A stretch of 64,000 nt of DNA, from positions 930,001 through 994,000 of the forward strand of contig OOIN01000003.1 in assembly GCA_900323505.1 (NCBI GenBank). Reading direction: 5' to 3'. Both the position numbers and the translations under genes were made by a program. Source of the stretch: Ustilago trichophora (Eukaryota; Basidiomycota; Ustilaginomycetes; Ustilaginales; Ustilaginaceae). The notes beneath the pieces are model-generated. The model had not been told where the DNA came from. It ran no database searches and worked only from the letters and a program-made list of their open reading frames with translations. This document shows positions 41,080-51,944 of the stretch, piece after piece. Position 1 is the stretch's first letter; each line of letters opens with the position of its first letter.

Positions 41080-44000
41080 ATGTCATCGCAGCTCAACATC
41101 AATGGCGGCGGTGGCGGCGCTGCTGCTGCCAGCTCAGCACAAAACAAGACCAAAGATCTCTTCAACGCAGCTCTCCAAGCTCGAAACCCGCACAATGCGT
41201 ACATTGCCCATCTCAAGATCTGGGAGGAATTGGCACAGGAAGGAGGTGCCGAAGCTGCTGCTAGCAGCGGCACTACCAAAAAGGCCAGATACCTCATTTT
41301 GGCCGTCCAGAAGGATACTGGCAAGGTAACCATCAACAAAGCCAAGCGCAACGCTAACGGCAGCTTCAGCATCGGCAAGGATTGGGATCTCAACACCCTC
41401 CGAGAGGTACACGTCATGCAACCAGATGTCTTCAGTATAACTCTCACACGGCCATATCAATGGCAGACCCAGCAACCCATCGAACAGCAGCTCTTCCTGC
41501 AAAGCTTGGTCAAGGTCTACCGCAAATATACCCAGGACGATGGACCGAGGCTCGTTGGAATCGACGTGCCGCTCTCATCGAGTTCCATTGCGCCTGCCGT
41601 CGCCGACTCGGCCAACTTGTCTGACCGTCCTGGCTCTGGCTATCGCAGTGACAACTCGTTTGCTGGCTCAAGCAATGGGACTGCTATCCCACCAGCCGTA
41701 GCGGCGCCCGCTATCAAGACCTCTTCGCTTCCTAGCAGTCGCTTAGACTCAGGAACTTCTCCCACTCGCAGTCCTTCTCGCGACGGCAGCCCGGCCAACG
41801 GGCGTGAAAAGAGTGGATCACAGAGCACCGCCACAAGTCCAAGCAAGAGCAAACGCGAAGGTGGACTCCAACCTAGCCCGCTCAGTCGACCTGTCCAACT
41901 TCCTTGCCGCCCCTCAGCGGAGTCACAGCGATCAGCCACCTCTGAAACAGCCTCAGCGCAACCAAGCCAGCCGTCTGGCTCAGCAATGCTGGCTGTACCA
42001 CGGCACGCGCCTCCTCGGAAACACAGCGGTGACTCGCTGTCCATCAAAAGCGGCAGCAGCGGAGGCCTCGCTGGAGGAGGAGGAGACGCTCGAGCACGAC
42101 TCAGCTCGATCGAGCCCATACGAGGTGGCGCAGCCTATGAGCGCATGCTGTTGGCTGGTACTGGTCTCACAGGTGTCACAGAAGTTGACGACGATGAAGC
42201 AGCAGATGAGGAAGATGATCCGTATGGGGGCGCTGTTCTGACCGACAAAGACGCTGCGCCGGACGCCTCGTTCAACTCGAAACGCGCCACACTCGGTCGC
42301 CCTGCCATCGCTCGCTTGGAAACAAGCAAGACGCACAACAGCGACAGAACCAGGGCTGGCGACGAGATGGACGAAGACGAGGACGAGAACTCCACTCTTG
42401 TCGCTGTAGAAGAGATGTTGGAAGGCCTCGAATGGCGCAACGCCAGCGCCAAGGGTTACGGCATTGCTTCAGGCAAAGGCACTGCCGACATGATCGAAGC
42501 GCGACTACTGGATGAGTTGTCTGCGCTCGAGTCAGCCAACATTCACGCCATCATCGAATCAGACGACCGTGTGGCACTCGTTGTCAAGCACATGGAAGAG
42601 GCGCTTGCCGATCTCGACATGATGGACAGCATGATCGCCGGTTTCAAGGTGCAGCTCAATGCTCGGGCGGACGACATCTCGCATATCGAATCCCAGAACC
42701 GAGGTCTGCAGGTACAGACCTCAAATCAACGTACACTCATGTCCGAAATCGAGAATCTGATCAACACAATCAACGTCGACGAAGATGCGATACATGCGCT
42801 CAGTGCAGGCCGGCTGGAAAATCCCGATGGAGTTGCCCGGCTCGAGTTGGCTGCTGCTTCGCTCTACAAGTCAATGTTGCAAGCACGCAGGGATGGTGAT
42901 GGCGGAGGTGCCGATATGGCAGCTGCAGCAGAGAGGCTTGCCGATCATGAGGCCATCTCGTCGCGATTCTGCAAGCGTGTGCTCGATTATCTTAATGTCA
43001 CTTTCAACGCAGAGGCACAGCGCCTTCTCTCGGATCCCGCCCGACAGAAGGCGTTGCAGCCCCCGCATCCTTCGCTGCCCGATCATGCGCCCATGGAAGA
43101 GGCGCTTGGTCAATACTGCGGTCTGTTGCTCTACATGAAGGAAGTTTCCTCAGCCACATTCTCCCGCGTTTCGGCTGCCTACTTTGCCTCCGCTAGCGAG
43201 TGCTATAGGACAGAAATGCAGCAGCTGTTCGTGGCCTACCGCAAACAGCTACGAAAAGCGAGCGACGAAGACATCAACGAGTCTAGCTTCGTTGGTCCCA
43301 GCTCTGCCGGTGCGGCCACCGCGATTCGAAGTGGCACCATCCGTCGTGTTCAACGTGATAAGACCATCCGCGGAGGTAGGGACCGCGGCGAGATTTCCGG
43401 CCAAGACGGCTTGCAACGGATCCTCTCGTCAATCTTTCCCGTCTTGCTCCGTGAGCAGAGCTTCATCTCTGATTTGCTGCATATCAACGACAACAACATT
43501 ACCTTTGCCGATTACATGGACCTCGAGCCGTATTTCCGCCGCAGAGCAGCGGGCATGTTCACCAGCTCTGCCGGCCCGTTGCGCGAGATGAAGGGAGCCA
43601 TGGACCTCATCTTTGGCTTTGTTGCACCTGAGCTCCAAGCATTCACCGACGACGCCCTCTCTAAGGATCGAATGAGCATCGTCGGCCTCCTCGCCACGCT
43701 CGACCGCGGTATCATCGAGGCCGATGAGGTCAACTGCGAATCACTTCAAAAGGTCCTCGCCAAATTGCATCTCCGTCTCGCCTCCCAGCTCGAGCGATTC
43801 GTGCAGGAACAGATCAAAGACATCGAACAGACCAAGCTGACAGTCAAGAAACGCAAAGGTGTCGTGCACTTCATGCGCATCTTCCCCGTCTTTGTCGATC
43901 GTGTTGAATCTCAGCTGGTCAACGCGGAGACCCTCAACATCCGCAACGCGGTAGATGGATACTACGAGCAGATCTGCCGGGCCATGTTTGATGCCTTGCA

Positions 44001-44655
44001 GACCATTTCCCGTGTCGAAAGCGCTGGCGTCAGCGGAGATGAGGACAAAGGTCAACTCAACCACCTCGTCATTCTCATCGAGAACATGTACTACTTTATC
44101 TCCGAGATCAATAAGGCTTCTCGGCAGCGCGGCAACAGCGCACTTGCAGGTCTCGTCAAACGCGCCGAATCGATCTACGGCGACTCTTTGGGAAGCTATA
44201 CGCAGTTCGTACTTCGTCGTTCGCTGGCCAAGATGATGGATTTCGGCGATGGAATCGATTCTCTCCTCCGCAGCACTCCCGCTACTGAAGTCTCGTTGCA
44301 CTCGGCCTACTCCAAGTCATCCTTCAAGAAACTTGTCAAGGACTTTACCGCAAAAGACACGCGTAAAGCGGTAGAAGCGCTGAGTAAGAGGGTCGCCAAG
44401 CACTTCGATGATGATGATGTTCCCACTCTGACCACCACTGGTGCTGCTCAGGCTGCCAGCAGCGGAGAAGGAGAACAGGGCGAGGTTGAAGTGCTCAGCA
44501 GGGTCTGGAGCAGTTGCGAGGAAGGCTACATGCGCGAGTTTGAGAGGGTCAACAGGATCGGCAAGGAATGCTACCCTGATGTAGGGGTCAGCCTTGAGTT
44601 GGGACCCAATGAGTTGAGGCGGTTGTTCACTTCGCTGGCTCCAAAACGGCGTTAG
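41080..44655 (+). CDS. sec3: exocyst complex subunit Sec3
   Basis: Sec3 marks sites of polarised exocytosis, binding PI(4,5)P2 and Rho GTPases and tethering secretory vesicles with the other exocyst subunits. The 1191-residue intronless frame has the fungal Sec3 PH-like domain at about 28-165: KTKDLFNAAL near the start, KKARYLILAVQKDTGKVTINKAKRN, then LNTLREVHVMQPDVFSITLTRPYQWQT. A long Ser/Pro-rich linker follows (about 170-440). A helical region with likely coiled coil follows at about 450-590 (VVKHMEEALADLDMMDSMIAGFK). The conserved C-terminal Sec3 helical bundle runs to the end, including YFISEINKASRQ and the MDFGDGIDSLL segment. The length fits the family (yeast 1336, others 850-1400). 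The ATG is the first good one in frame. Confidence 0.92.
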   Translation: MSSQLNINGGGGGAAAASSAQNKTKDLFNAALQARNPHNAYIAHLKIWEELAQEGGAEAAASSGTTKKARYLILAVQKDTGKVTINKAKRNANGSFSIGKDWDLNTLREVHVMQPDVFSITLTRPYQWQTQQPIEQQLFLQSLVKVYRKYTQDDGPRLVGIDVPLSSSSIAPAVADSANLSDRPGSGYRSDNSFAGSSNGTAIPPAVAAPAIKTSSLPSSRLDSGTSPTRSPSRDGSPANGREKSGSQSTATSPSKSKREGGLQPSPLSRPVQLPCRPSAESQRSATSETASAQPSQPSGSAMLAVPRHAPPRKHSGDSLSIKSGSSGGLAGGGGDARARLSSIEPIRGGAAYERMLLAGTGLTGVTEVDDDEAADEEDDPYGGAVLTDKDAAPDASFNSKRATLGRPAIARLETSKTHNSDRTRAGDEMDEDEDENSTLVAVEEMLEGLEWRNASAKGYGIASGKGTADMIEARLLDELSALESANIHAIIESDDRVALVVKHMEEALADLDMMDSMIAGFKVQLNARADDISHIESQNRGLQVQTSNQRTLMSEIENLINTINVDEDAIHALSAGRLENPDGVARLELAAASLYKSMLQARRDGDGGGADMAAAAERLADHEAISSRFCKRVLDYLNVTFNAEAQRLLSDPARQKALQPPHPSLPDHAPMEEALGQYCGLLLYMKEVSSATFSRVSAAYFASASECYRTEMQQLFVAYRKQLRKASDEDINESSFVGPSSAGAATAIRSGTIRRVQRDKTIRGGRDRGEISGQDGLQRILSSIFPVLLREQSFISDLLHINDNNITFADYMDLEPYFRRRAAGMFTSSAGPLREMKGAMDLIFGFVAPELQAFTDDALSKDRMSIVGLLATLDRGIIEADEVNCESLQKVLAKLHLRLASQLERFVQEQIKDIEQTKLTVKKRKGVVHFMRIFPVFVDRVESQLVNAETLNIRNAVDGYYEQICRAMFDALQTISRVESAGVSGDEDKGQLNHLVILIENMYYFISEINKASRQRGNSALAGLVKRAESIYGDSLGSYTQFVLRRSLAKMMDFGDGIDSLLRSTPATEVSLHSAYSKSSFKKLVKDFTAKDTRKAVEALSKRVAKHFDDDDVPTLTTTGAAQAASSGEGEQGEVEVLSRVWSSCEEGYMREFERVNRIGKECYPDVGVSLELGPNELRRLFTSLAPKRR

Positions 44656-44860
44656 ATATGCTTCCAGACGTAGTTTTCTTCCCACAATTGGCAATTCCAA
44701 CATACGATGTCATGTATGCAGCTCGATCCATGATCTGCATCGACTTTCATCACAACCACGCTTTCTTCGCACAAAGATCGTCTGATGCCAACGTTGGCGG
44801 GAGATTTGAGATGTGGTGGTGTTCTGTTTCTCCAAAAGAAGCCTAAAAGTACATTCCGTG

Positions 44861-47800
44861 TTAGGAACGGGAAGCAGCGTTGTATCTATGAAGGACCCAA
44901 CTTAAGAAAGCCAAATCTTTTACCCTGCCGTAGCGCACCAGACGATGATGCAAGAGTTGCACATCGAGGAAGTTGAGCGTTGGTCTACCTGTCATACCGT
45001 GAATTGCTGTTTGGGTTTGGATTTCTCCTTGAGTCTGGTCTGAATCTGATTCGTTTGCCGCAGGAACGGGAGGCACCGACGATAAAGTTTGGAGAGCCTG
45101 TAGGCTGATCAAAGACTTTATCGGCACTGGTAAGGGGCTCAGATCCAGCTGAGGGAGGGACTTTTTGTTGGCCAACAAGGAGTCGAGTGCTCGCTTCCTC
45201 GCCTGCCTGCTTTTCTTCGGACTGAGTTGAGGTGGGTAGAGAGAGACAAAGCGACCGAGGGTGGCAACTGCGGTATCTAGTCCATCCGCTTCTTGCTTCT
45301 TCTCGGTGGAATGCTTTGCCAGGAAATGAAGGTATGCACTCCAGCATCTTTTCACTTGTACGGCGTCTACCAGTGGTGTCTCTTCCACGGAGGTTGCCTT
45401 TGGAACCAAGTCGACTTCTGCTCCTACCGAGCTGGTATTAGGGTTGGTCTTGGCAGCGAGGAACTGCTCAAATCGCTTCCAAATCTCTTCCACGACACCA
45501 CTGTTGTCCACAGGACCATCCGAAAGAGACTCCAGAATGACCCTGAATGAGTGCTCATTAGCTTCCAATCCCAACCTCTTGAACAGTCCGTGCTCCAATC
45601 CTTCCTCGTCCTTGACTGCCGTTTCCAGCGTCGACAGCAGCACGTGCGCGCGCTTGTGCACCGGCAGGTGGGCAGCGAGCACCGTCAAATAGGCATTGAC
45701 CAGTCGAAGTCCCGGATTTACACCCCCCAACGGACCTTCGACACTGCCGTTTGGCTGGTCGGCTAGAATTCGGGCGAACAACGACCGAGATTCCGAGATG
45801 AGATCGGACGATGTTTGCGGTACCAAGGCTGAGAATATTTGTGCAGCTTCTTCGGCTGTTGTTTCCTCCTCTTGCTCCGTTCGTTCCACCTGTTGCAACT
45901 CCGAGGTCGGATGTGATTGGGTTGCGACGGTAGCTTGTACTTGATCGACGGGGTTGACGGCCATGCCGGCGACAGTTGTGTCTGTGACATCGCCAAATTT
46001 GGTAGGTGATCCAGAAGTTGAGGACCGTTGCATCTGCAGATCCGTCCTCTTTACAGGAGGGACGTAGCTGGCATAGGTATGGAAAATATGGCACATACTC
46101 TCCTCGTTAGGCCTCTTGCTCAACAGCTCCACCACTTCCGCCCTCCCCAGTCTTGCCCTAACTTCCTCGTCGAACAGTGGAAGCGTGGTCCTAATCATCT
46201 CGGCGAGCACCCACCGAGCACGAGCTAGATCTCTGTTCCTCGCACACCCTTGGAGCAGCGCATTAAACGTATACCTATCCGGTGCGAACCTCAACACTCT
46301 CTCTTCCGCATCAGAAGGAGGGAGGTGAGACCGCTCGGTTTCCAACTCCACCATCTCCCTTAGCAATCTGAAAGCTTCCAAGTAGAAATCCTTGCGTCGT
46401 GCACAGGCGAGAATCAAGCTGTTGTACACCTCCGCATTCGGCCTCACGCTGTACCGTGTCGTCATCTCTCGGAACAGATCGAGCGCTCGTTCTGCGTCGC
46501 TGATCGCCACCTTTTTGCTGCCGGTAGAGTTGGTGCTGTTGAGGGAGCTGAATCCTAGAGTCGGATCATCCACTTCCGTGGGTTGAGGAATGCCCCGCGC
46601 ACACGCTCGGATCATGAGCGCGTACAAAGGAGCGTCGGGGATCGGATGCGCGTGCAACCTCATATGGTAGAAGAGGTTCCATGCCAATGCTTGCAATTCG
46701 GGACGCTCTTCTTTCGCCAGTACTCCTCCAGGTAGTGAGACGGGGTCCAAGAGACGATTGATGACCAGGGTGTATGTGGCCATGCTTGCCGGACGCCCAC
46801 TGGTCTCAAGAGAGTTGAGTAGCTCGAGGGCCGGTGCGAATTGGGCTGTGTTGACGAAGGCCTTGGTCAAGCTGTGGTACGTGTGATCATCCAGTGTGAG
46901 CCCTTGCTCGGTCATCTGGCTTACCCACTGCTGACATGCGGCAACGTCACCTCGAGTGGCTAAAGCGTCCAGGACGTCATTGTACAAGGACTGCGGAGGT
47001 GGATGGTACCCAGAGAGATGCATGAGGGACATGGTGCGGTCCAGGGTGGGGGTATCACCAGCACGGGCGGAGGATACGGCGAGCGCTGTCCATTCGTCGA
47101 TCGTTGCCACGCCCAGTGGAAGACGTGAGGGGGATGGTTCCGAGGTTGAGGGGGCTGCGGAGCGTACCAGTCGTTCAATGCCATCCAGCATGAAAGTGCG
47201 CGAGTCGGTTGAGCTGAGATTGCTGATCATGGATTCTGCGCGGGCGACCAGATCGACCTCGTCCCTTGTCTTCTGATCTAGTTCGTTGGTTGTGCTGGCG
47301 TCGAGGGTGGGTGCTTTGCCATCGAGTCTGACCGCTTGAAACGGTGGTAGTACCGTCTCGGGCTGCTCTTCTGCAGCTTTTGTGCCCTCCTGTGATTGCG
47401 CTTGCTGCACCGAAGGGTGCAATTCGTAGTCGTGTTCTTGCAGAATCCTCGCGATTCGGCTTGCGAGACTGGACTTGATCTCCTGCAACGATTCCGCACC
47501 AGACCCGCTTTCGGTAGTTGCATCTGCATCAACGCCGTGTGTAAGCGCAAGACGAGCAAACAGCTGTTGCAGGCGGATCTCTTGCCGTTCTGCGTAGGGC
47601 AGTGCTGCCATGTCCATCTGTTCTTGCTCAACTAAGTCTTCGTTTCGTGGCTCAAACTCGACCTCTCGTAAAGCTTTGGATGGAGAAGAAGTGGAAGGAG
47701 GCAAAAGCATCCTGCCCTTCTCTCTAGCATGGATCAACTTTTGCTTGAGATCCATCGAGCCCCGAACTCTCCTCTCTTCCGCTGCTGACGGCGGCAATGC

Positions 47801-48478
47801 AATCATCTCACCCCTTCCTCTCCCAACCAGCAGACTCTTTTCCCTCCTCCCACCTTCCAACCTTGCCAGTCGCGCCTCCTCTCTCGTTGGTGGAGGAGGA
47901 AGCATCAGCGCCTGATACAGCTCATCGAGCACCTGGTCGTCCAGCTCTGGCAAGTCCGCAGCTGCCTCGTCTGCTCTTTCCTTCTTCTCGATCTTCTCCA
48001 ATTGATGTCCGAGGCCTTTCAACTCTTGCTTCAGCAAACGTTCTTGCTGGGCAAGTGTCAAACGCTCACCCCGTGGGCCTGTGCGTGCCATGTATTCCCG
48101 GATGGTCGAATCGACATCTTCTTCAATGGGATCTTTGGTTCGGCGAGGGGAGGTGTAAGAGGGGGAAGGATTGTCCTTTTCGCGCCGACGCAGGATCTTT
48201 TCTTCCATACGCATTGAGCGTAGGCGTGCTTTTTCTCGCCCAGCTTGCTTGCGGTGAGCGCTGACTGATACGCTCGCTGTAGAGGAGAAAGTACGGATGC
48301 TGTGGGATTTTGTTGAAGGATGTTGAGCCGAATGCGCCGCTGGGGAGATGGTGTGGTAGCTAGTCGAAGCGATGGGAGCAACGGCGGATGTTCGAATCGG
48401 GCCAGCGGCATGCATTCGGACAAGAGCCAGAAGCCCTGCCGCAGCATGTTGGCTTCTTGAGGATATCCGATCTACCAT
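44861..48478 (-). CDS. large mitochondrial pentatricopeptide-repeat-like protein
   Basis: The ATG at 48478 gives 1205 residues. Upstream the frame is open, but its start would be weak, and the N-terminus from 48478 (MVDRISSRSQHAAAGLLALVRMHAAG) has the basic, Ser/Ala-rich form of a mitochondrial presequence. Residues about 490-720 contain degenerate PPR units (LYNDVLDALATRGDVAACQQWVSQMTEQG, TYHSLTKAFVNTAQFAPALELLNSLETSG, VYNSLILACARRKDFYLEAFRLLREMVE, TFNALLQGCARNRDLARARWVLAEMI). A shorter helical region follows, ending in a basic patch and a HHRLVRYGRVKDLAFLSW tail. PPR proteins bind organellar RNA and act in its processing, stability or translation. The specific role is unknown; it does not clearly match a named yeast factor. 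It is convergent with sec3 (205 bp apart). Confidence 0.75.
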   Translation of the reverse strand: MVDRISSRSQHAAAGLLALVRMHAAGPIRTSAVAPIASTSYHTISPAAHSAQHPSTKSHSIRTFSSTASVSVSAHRKQAGREKARLRSMRMEEKILRRREKDNPSPSYTSPRRTKDPIEEDVDSTIREYMARTGPRGERLTLAQQERLLKQELKGLGHQLEKIEKKERADEAAADLPELDDQVLDELYQALMLPPPPTREEARLARLEGGRREKSLLVGRGRGEMIALPPSAAEERRVRGSMDLKQKLIHAREKGRMLLPPSTSSPSKALREVEFEPRNEDLVEQEQMDMAALPYAERQEIRLQQLFARLALTHGVDADATTESGSGAESLQEIKSSLASRIARILQEHDYELHPSVQQAQSQEGTKAAEEQPETVLPPFQAVRLDGKAPTLDASTTNELDQKTRDEVDLVARAESMISNLSSTDSRTFMLDGIERLVRSAAPSTSEPSPSRLPLGVATIDEWTALAVSSARAGDTPTLDRTMSLMHLSGYHPPPQSLYNDVLDALATRGDVAACQQWVSQMTEQGLTLDDHTYHSLTKAFVNTAQFAPALELLNSLETSGRPASMATYTLVINRLLDPVSLPGGVLAKEERPELQALAWNLFYHMRLHAHPIPDAPLYALMIRACARGIPQPTEVDDPTLGFSSLNSTNSTGSKKVAISDAERALDLFREMTTRYSVRPNAEVYNSLILACARRKDFYLEAFRLLREMVELETERSHLPPSDAEERVLRFAPDRYTFNALLQGCARNRDLARARWVLAEMIRTTLPLFDEEVRARLGRAEVVELLSKRPNEESMCHIFHTYASYVPPVKRTDLQMQRSSTSGSPTKFGDVTDTTVAGMAVNPVDQVQATVATQSHPTSELQQVERTEQEEETTAEEAAQIFSALVPQTSSDLISESRSLFARILADQPNGSVEGPLGGVNPGLRLVNAYLTVLAAHLPVHKRAHVLLSTLETAVKDEEGLEHGLFKRLGLEANEHSFRVILESLSDGPVDNSGVVEEIWKRFEQFLAAKTNPNTSSVGAEVDLVPKATSVEETPLVDAVQVKRCWSAYLHFLAKHSTEKKQEADGLDTAVATLGRFVSLYPPQLSPKKSRQARKRALDSLLANKKSLPQLDLSPLPVPIKSLISLQALQTLSSVPPVPAANESDSDQTQGEIQTQTAIHGMTGRPTLNFLDVQLLHHRLVRYGRVKDLAFLSWVLHRYNAASRS

Positions 48479-48806
48479 CCTGTACCGTATCGTCCGAAGT
48501 TGACGAATGAATTTGCGATAGTCGAAAGCAAGGTGTTGAATGTCGAACAGAAGGTCATGAGAGAAGAAGGAACAAAGGCATACCGTAGCACAATTCACGC
48601 TTGAACCCTTTTCTTCCAGCAAATTTTCCTTGGCAAGTATTCGGAAGTCGGAACTCAGCGAACCTCCACACACACTTCTTTCCTCACAACTGTCAACACC
48701 ATCTCAAGTACTCTCAAGCCCAATCCCATCGCTTGCACACGCTTGATGCAATCTATAGACTTCATTACCATTAGAATTAAAGAGATGAGTCTTGGCAGCC
48801 TCGCGC
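48479..48806. promoter_or_regulatory. upstream region of the PPR gene, 3' of the ABC gene
   Basis: This is the 328-bp interval between two tandem minus-strand genes. It presumably holds the terminator of the ABC transporter gene and the promoter of the PPR gene. Nothing else was seen. Confidence 0.4.
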
Positions 48807-51125
48807 TCAAGCAGCTGCGACAGGAGGGAATTTCTCCTGCACGGGCGATCCTACTCTGGATTGGTTCCTCTCCCTCCTTGCCTCCTTCAGTGCCTCGAGC
48901 CTCTCCTGCCACCTCGGCACTTGCAGCAACTTCTGCTCCAGAGCCTGCTTCTCCTCCTGCAGCGCCAGCCTCTTTTCTGCGTCCAGCTCAGTGAAGACGT
49001 ATCCGCCCTGTCCATCGTACTGCAGCACGTAGCTGTGGTACTTCCAGAGACTTGGTCTGTGCGAAACGGTCAGCATGGTGATGCCCAATTCGGTCGCGTG
49101 ATCGTACATGATCTTCTCAATCTCGAGCGTGACAGCAGAGGTGCACTCGTCGAGAATGGCGTACTTGGGCTTGTGGTAGAACAGTCGCGCCATGGCAATA
49201 CGCTGCTTGTCACCGCCCGAAAGAGCGTCACGCCACTCTCGCTGGACGTCCCAGCCTCCTTCGCGGGCGACGATGTGTTCGATCTGAAGCACGCGCAGAA
49301 TGTCGAGGAGGTCTTCGTCGGTCTTACCGCGTGCGCGCATTTCTTGGGCAGTGTGCGGGTAGATGATCTGGTCCCTGAGGGTGCCAAGAGAGAGGTAGGG
49401 GCGCTGGGGGATGTAGGTGAATTCGGAAGTGGGTGGCTTCTTGACGGTTCCACCGTATACAGGCCACAAGCCTCCGAGGATACGGAAGAGCGAGCTCTTA
49501 CCACATCCGTTGGGTCCAATAATGAGCAGGTGCTGACCAGGCTGCACGTAAAAGCTGAGCTTGGGCACCAGGATGTCACCGTTAGGGCTGACGATGGGAA
49601 CATCGCGGAACTCGACACCAGCCGATCGGGAAGTGTCCTCCTGGATCGAACCTCGGCCCTTGAGCACAAGCGCGTTCTCTTCGATCGAGGCAGACGACAC
49701 GAGCTTCTTCTCGAACTTGCCTGCCTTGATGGCGTCCATCGTGTCGAGCAGCTCCGAGACACGCGCGGTGTATCCGGCCAGCTCTGAAATCTCCTTGTAC
49801 GAATACATCACTCGACCGAATGCATCCGAGGACGAGAGCAGCAGACGTCGATTGGTGACGAACGACTCTGTACGCGAACCAAGATCCAGACCCTTACCGG
49901 CGCCTGGGAGACGTACAAAGACGGGCACTGCGCAGATACACAGACCAAGGGCACCCCACAGCCACTTGATGATACCCTCCTCAGTCATACCGTGGATGAT
50001 GCGGATACGGTAGACACGGTTGACGTGCTTGATGAGCGAGAAGTAGGCGCGCTCAATAACATTCTGCTCTGCTGCCTGTCCTCGGAAGAGTGCGATCTCT
50101 TCGGCATTTTCGATCAAACGCGAATGGTTGAAGCGGAACTCTCCTTCAAGCTGCTGCTCCGTGGCAGCGTACTGGCCGAAGGGAGGCGTGAGCTTGCGCA
50201 ACAGTGTAGCGGATGCCGAAACAAGCATGTTGATGCCGATGAGGGCCTCGGCTCCGACACGTCCACTCAGCTGATAGTTGTAGAGACAAACATCGAGAAT
50301 GGGCTTGGCAAAGTTGCTGTAGATCTCTGCTAGCGACTTGCTGAATTTGGCCACGTCGACTGTGATGAGTTGATCCGCGTTCTTGATGCGGTCATCGAGG
50401 TTGCCGAGCTTGTAGAAGGTCATATCGGAGAGGTAGGCGTCGTGGACGCGCTTGGTGAGTCGGCTTCGGTAGGAGAGGGCGAGCTTGGACTGGAGAAATT
50501 CGATCATCGAGTTGGTGTAGGTTGCGGGCACAGCGACGGCCATCCACCAGAGAATGCCGGTGATGAATTGGCGGGTCTGCGAGCGAACAAGTGCAGAAAC
50601 GATCCTTCCGTCCAAGTCGGCAACGTAGAGCGAAAGCATGGTTCGAAGGACCAGGAAGAGAGTGTGAAGCATGAGCAGACCAGCCTCTTTTGACCGCCAG
50701 CCAGGCACGACGATGCGTAGAATTCGCTTCAATCGCTCGAAGAAGACGGCATCGACTTCGACACGTGGGCCTTTGCTTCTCTTGCCACGACGTCCACCGC
50801 GACCACGAGACGAGGAGTCGTCAAAGTCTTGTGCTGTTGCTTGTGACGGCTTCGAGACTGCGTGAGCACCCTCAGCATCCTTCTTTGCGACGACACCAGC
50901 CTTTTCGGTAGGATCAGCGGATGTGGCCTTTTTAGGTCTCTTCTTGGCACCGCCGCGCAGAGTGCGGGTGAGGCTGTGAAGAATGAACATGATGTAGGTG
51001 ACTCGGAGGACGCGCTGGATGGTGGCATGATTGCGACGATACGCCATGAAAAAGTTGATACCGTACTCCATACCCTTCATTTTGAGCTCGTCCAGGACGG
51101 GACGAAGCCGAGATTGGACATGCAT
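48807..51125 (-). CDS. peroxisomal ABC half-transporter, ABCD family (Pxa/PMP70-like)
   Basis: ABCD half-transporters dimerise in the peroxisomal membrane and import long-chain acyl-CoA for beta-oxidation. The 772-residue frame starts at a clean ATG. The transmembrane domain (about 130-430) carries the family segments [21 protein letters not shown] and [21 protein letters not shown], as in PMP70 and ALDP, and [16 protein letters not shown]. The nucleotide-binding domain follows: Walker [12 protein letters not shown] (about 535-545), a [22 protein letters not shown]-loop region, signature LSGGDKQR (about 636), Walker [13 protein letters not shown] (about 652) and the SHRPSLW switch. An NBD-terminal coiled region (about 720-760) follows. 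It is one half of the yeast Pxa1-Pxa2 pair or similar; which subunit cannot be said. No intron is seen. Confidence 0.92.
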   Translation of the reverse strand: MHVQSRLRPVLDELKMKGMEYGINFFMAYRRNHATIQRVLRVTYIMFILHSLTRTLRGGAKKRPKKATSADPTEKAGVVAKKDAEGAHAVSKPSQATAQDFDDSSSRGRGGRRGKRSKGPRVEVDAVFFERLKRILRIVVPGWRSKEAGLLMLHTLFLVLRTMLSLYVADLDGRIVSALVRSQTRQFITGILWWMAVAVPATYTNSMIEFLQSKLALSYRSRLTKRVHDAYLSDMTFYKLGNLDDRIKNADQLITVDVAKFSKSLAEIYSNFAKPILDVCLYNYQLSGRVGAEALIGINMLVSASATLLRKLTPPFGQYAATEQQLEGEFRFNHSRLIENAEEIALFRGQAAEQNVIERAYFSLIKHVNRVYRIRIIHGMTEEGIIKWLWGALGLCICAVPVFVRLPGAGKGLDLGSRTESFVTNRRLLLSSSDAFGRVMYSYKEISELAGYTARVSELLDTMDAIKAGKFEKKLVSSASIEENALVLKGRGSIQEDTSRSAGVEFRDVPIVSPNGDILVPKLSFYVQPGQHLLIIGPNGCGKSSLFRILGGLWPVYGGTVKKPPTSEFTYIPQRPYLSLGTLRDQIIYPHTAQEMRARGKTDEDLLDILRVLQIEHIVAREGGWDVQREWRDALSGGDKQRIAMARLFYHKPKYAILDECTSAVTLEIEKIMYDHATELGITMLTVSHRPSLWKYHSYVLQYDGQGGYVFTELDAEKRLALQEEKQALEQKLLQVPRWQERLEALKEARRERNQSRVGSPVQEKFPPVAAA

Positions 51126-51944
51126 GGTGGCAGACTGCGAACACTGAGGCCGAGAGAGTACCGGAATGTTGTGACGAAGTGGTTGGAGCAGGCTCGGCTT
51201 TCGACTACAGAAACAGGATGTGGAAGCTATGTTTTGGGAGCTTTGCCGTGATGGAGCCGTTGGTCAAGGAGGTCAGACTTGATAAGGTGAATCTTCGGTC
51301 GAAAGGAGTGTCGAACGACTGCCTTCCACTGTGCTGGCGAGCTCGGCGATGGCTCTTCTGTCGAATAGGGTTGGCAACAATCTGCGACCTTGACTGGTGA
51401 GTGAAAGACCGCAGAAAGAGAAGGTGGGAGGTCGGAGGGAACAAGGAACAGGGGACAGTCGGATGGGAGGAAGGATGATGGTGCAGAAAGGATCGAGCTG
51501 GAGTGTGTCACGATTGCGAACTGCAGTTTGCTGGTGTTGGCTGTCACACAAGAGCGTACCGGACAAGGATGCTAAGCGGAGCCAGAGTCTCTGAGTAGTT
51601 GAAATTAGGCGTGAAAGGCGTGGCACTGCTCTTCTGTCAAGATCGGACTCTGGCAAATTGTGCCCACAAGCAGAGAGCGCTCCCCACAGACAGCCTCACT
51701 CAGCTCCGGATGCAGCAGCTGCCGACGCTCCGACCTTTTTTTCTTTTTTCTTTTTTTTTTCTGTTTTTTTTTTTTTTGCAATTTCGCCTCGATCGGAATC
51801 GTTCATGGTAAAATTGGCATCGGGAGATATTGATTTTGGTCACTTCGCACACGACGCAGGGACCCTCGCCTTCTTTCAACCACCTGTGACAGCTTGACTT
51901 TGACCACCACCAGCCTCTCCTTGACCTTTGAGCAGTCCGTCAAG
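51126..51944. promoter_or_regulatory. divergent promoter region, ABC transporter and TFIIE beta genes
   Basis: The region is 819 bp long. A pyrimidine tract of about 50 bp with long T runs lies at about 51728-51778, 170 bp before the TFIIE beta start. Poly-pyrimidine tracts of this kind are common in fungal core promoters and may depress nucleosome occupancy (known in general; inferred here). Confidence 0.5.
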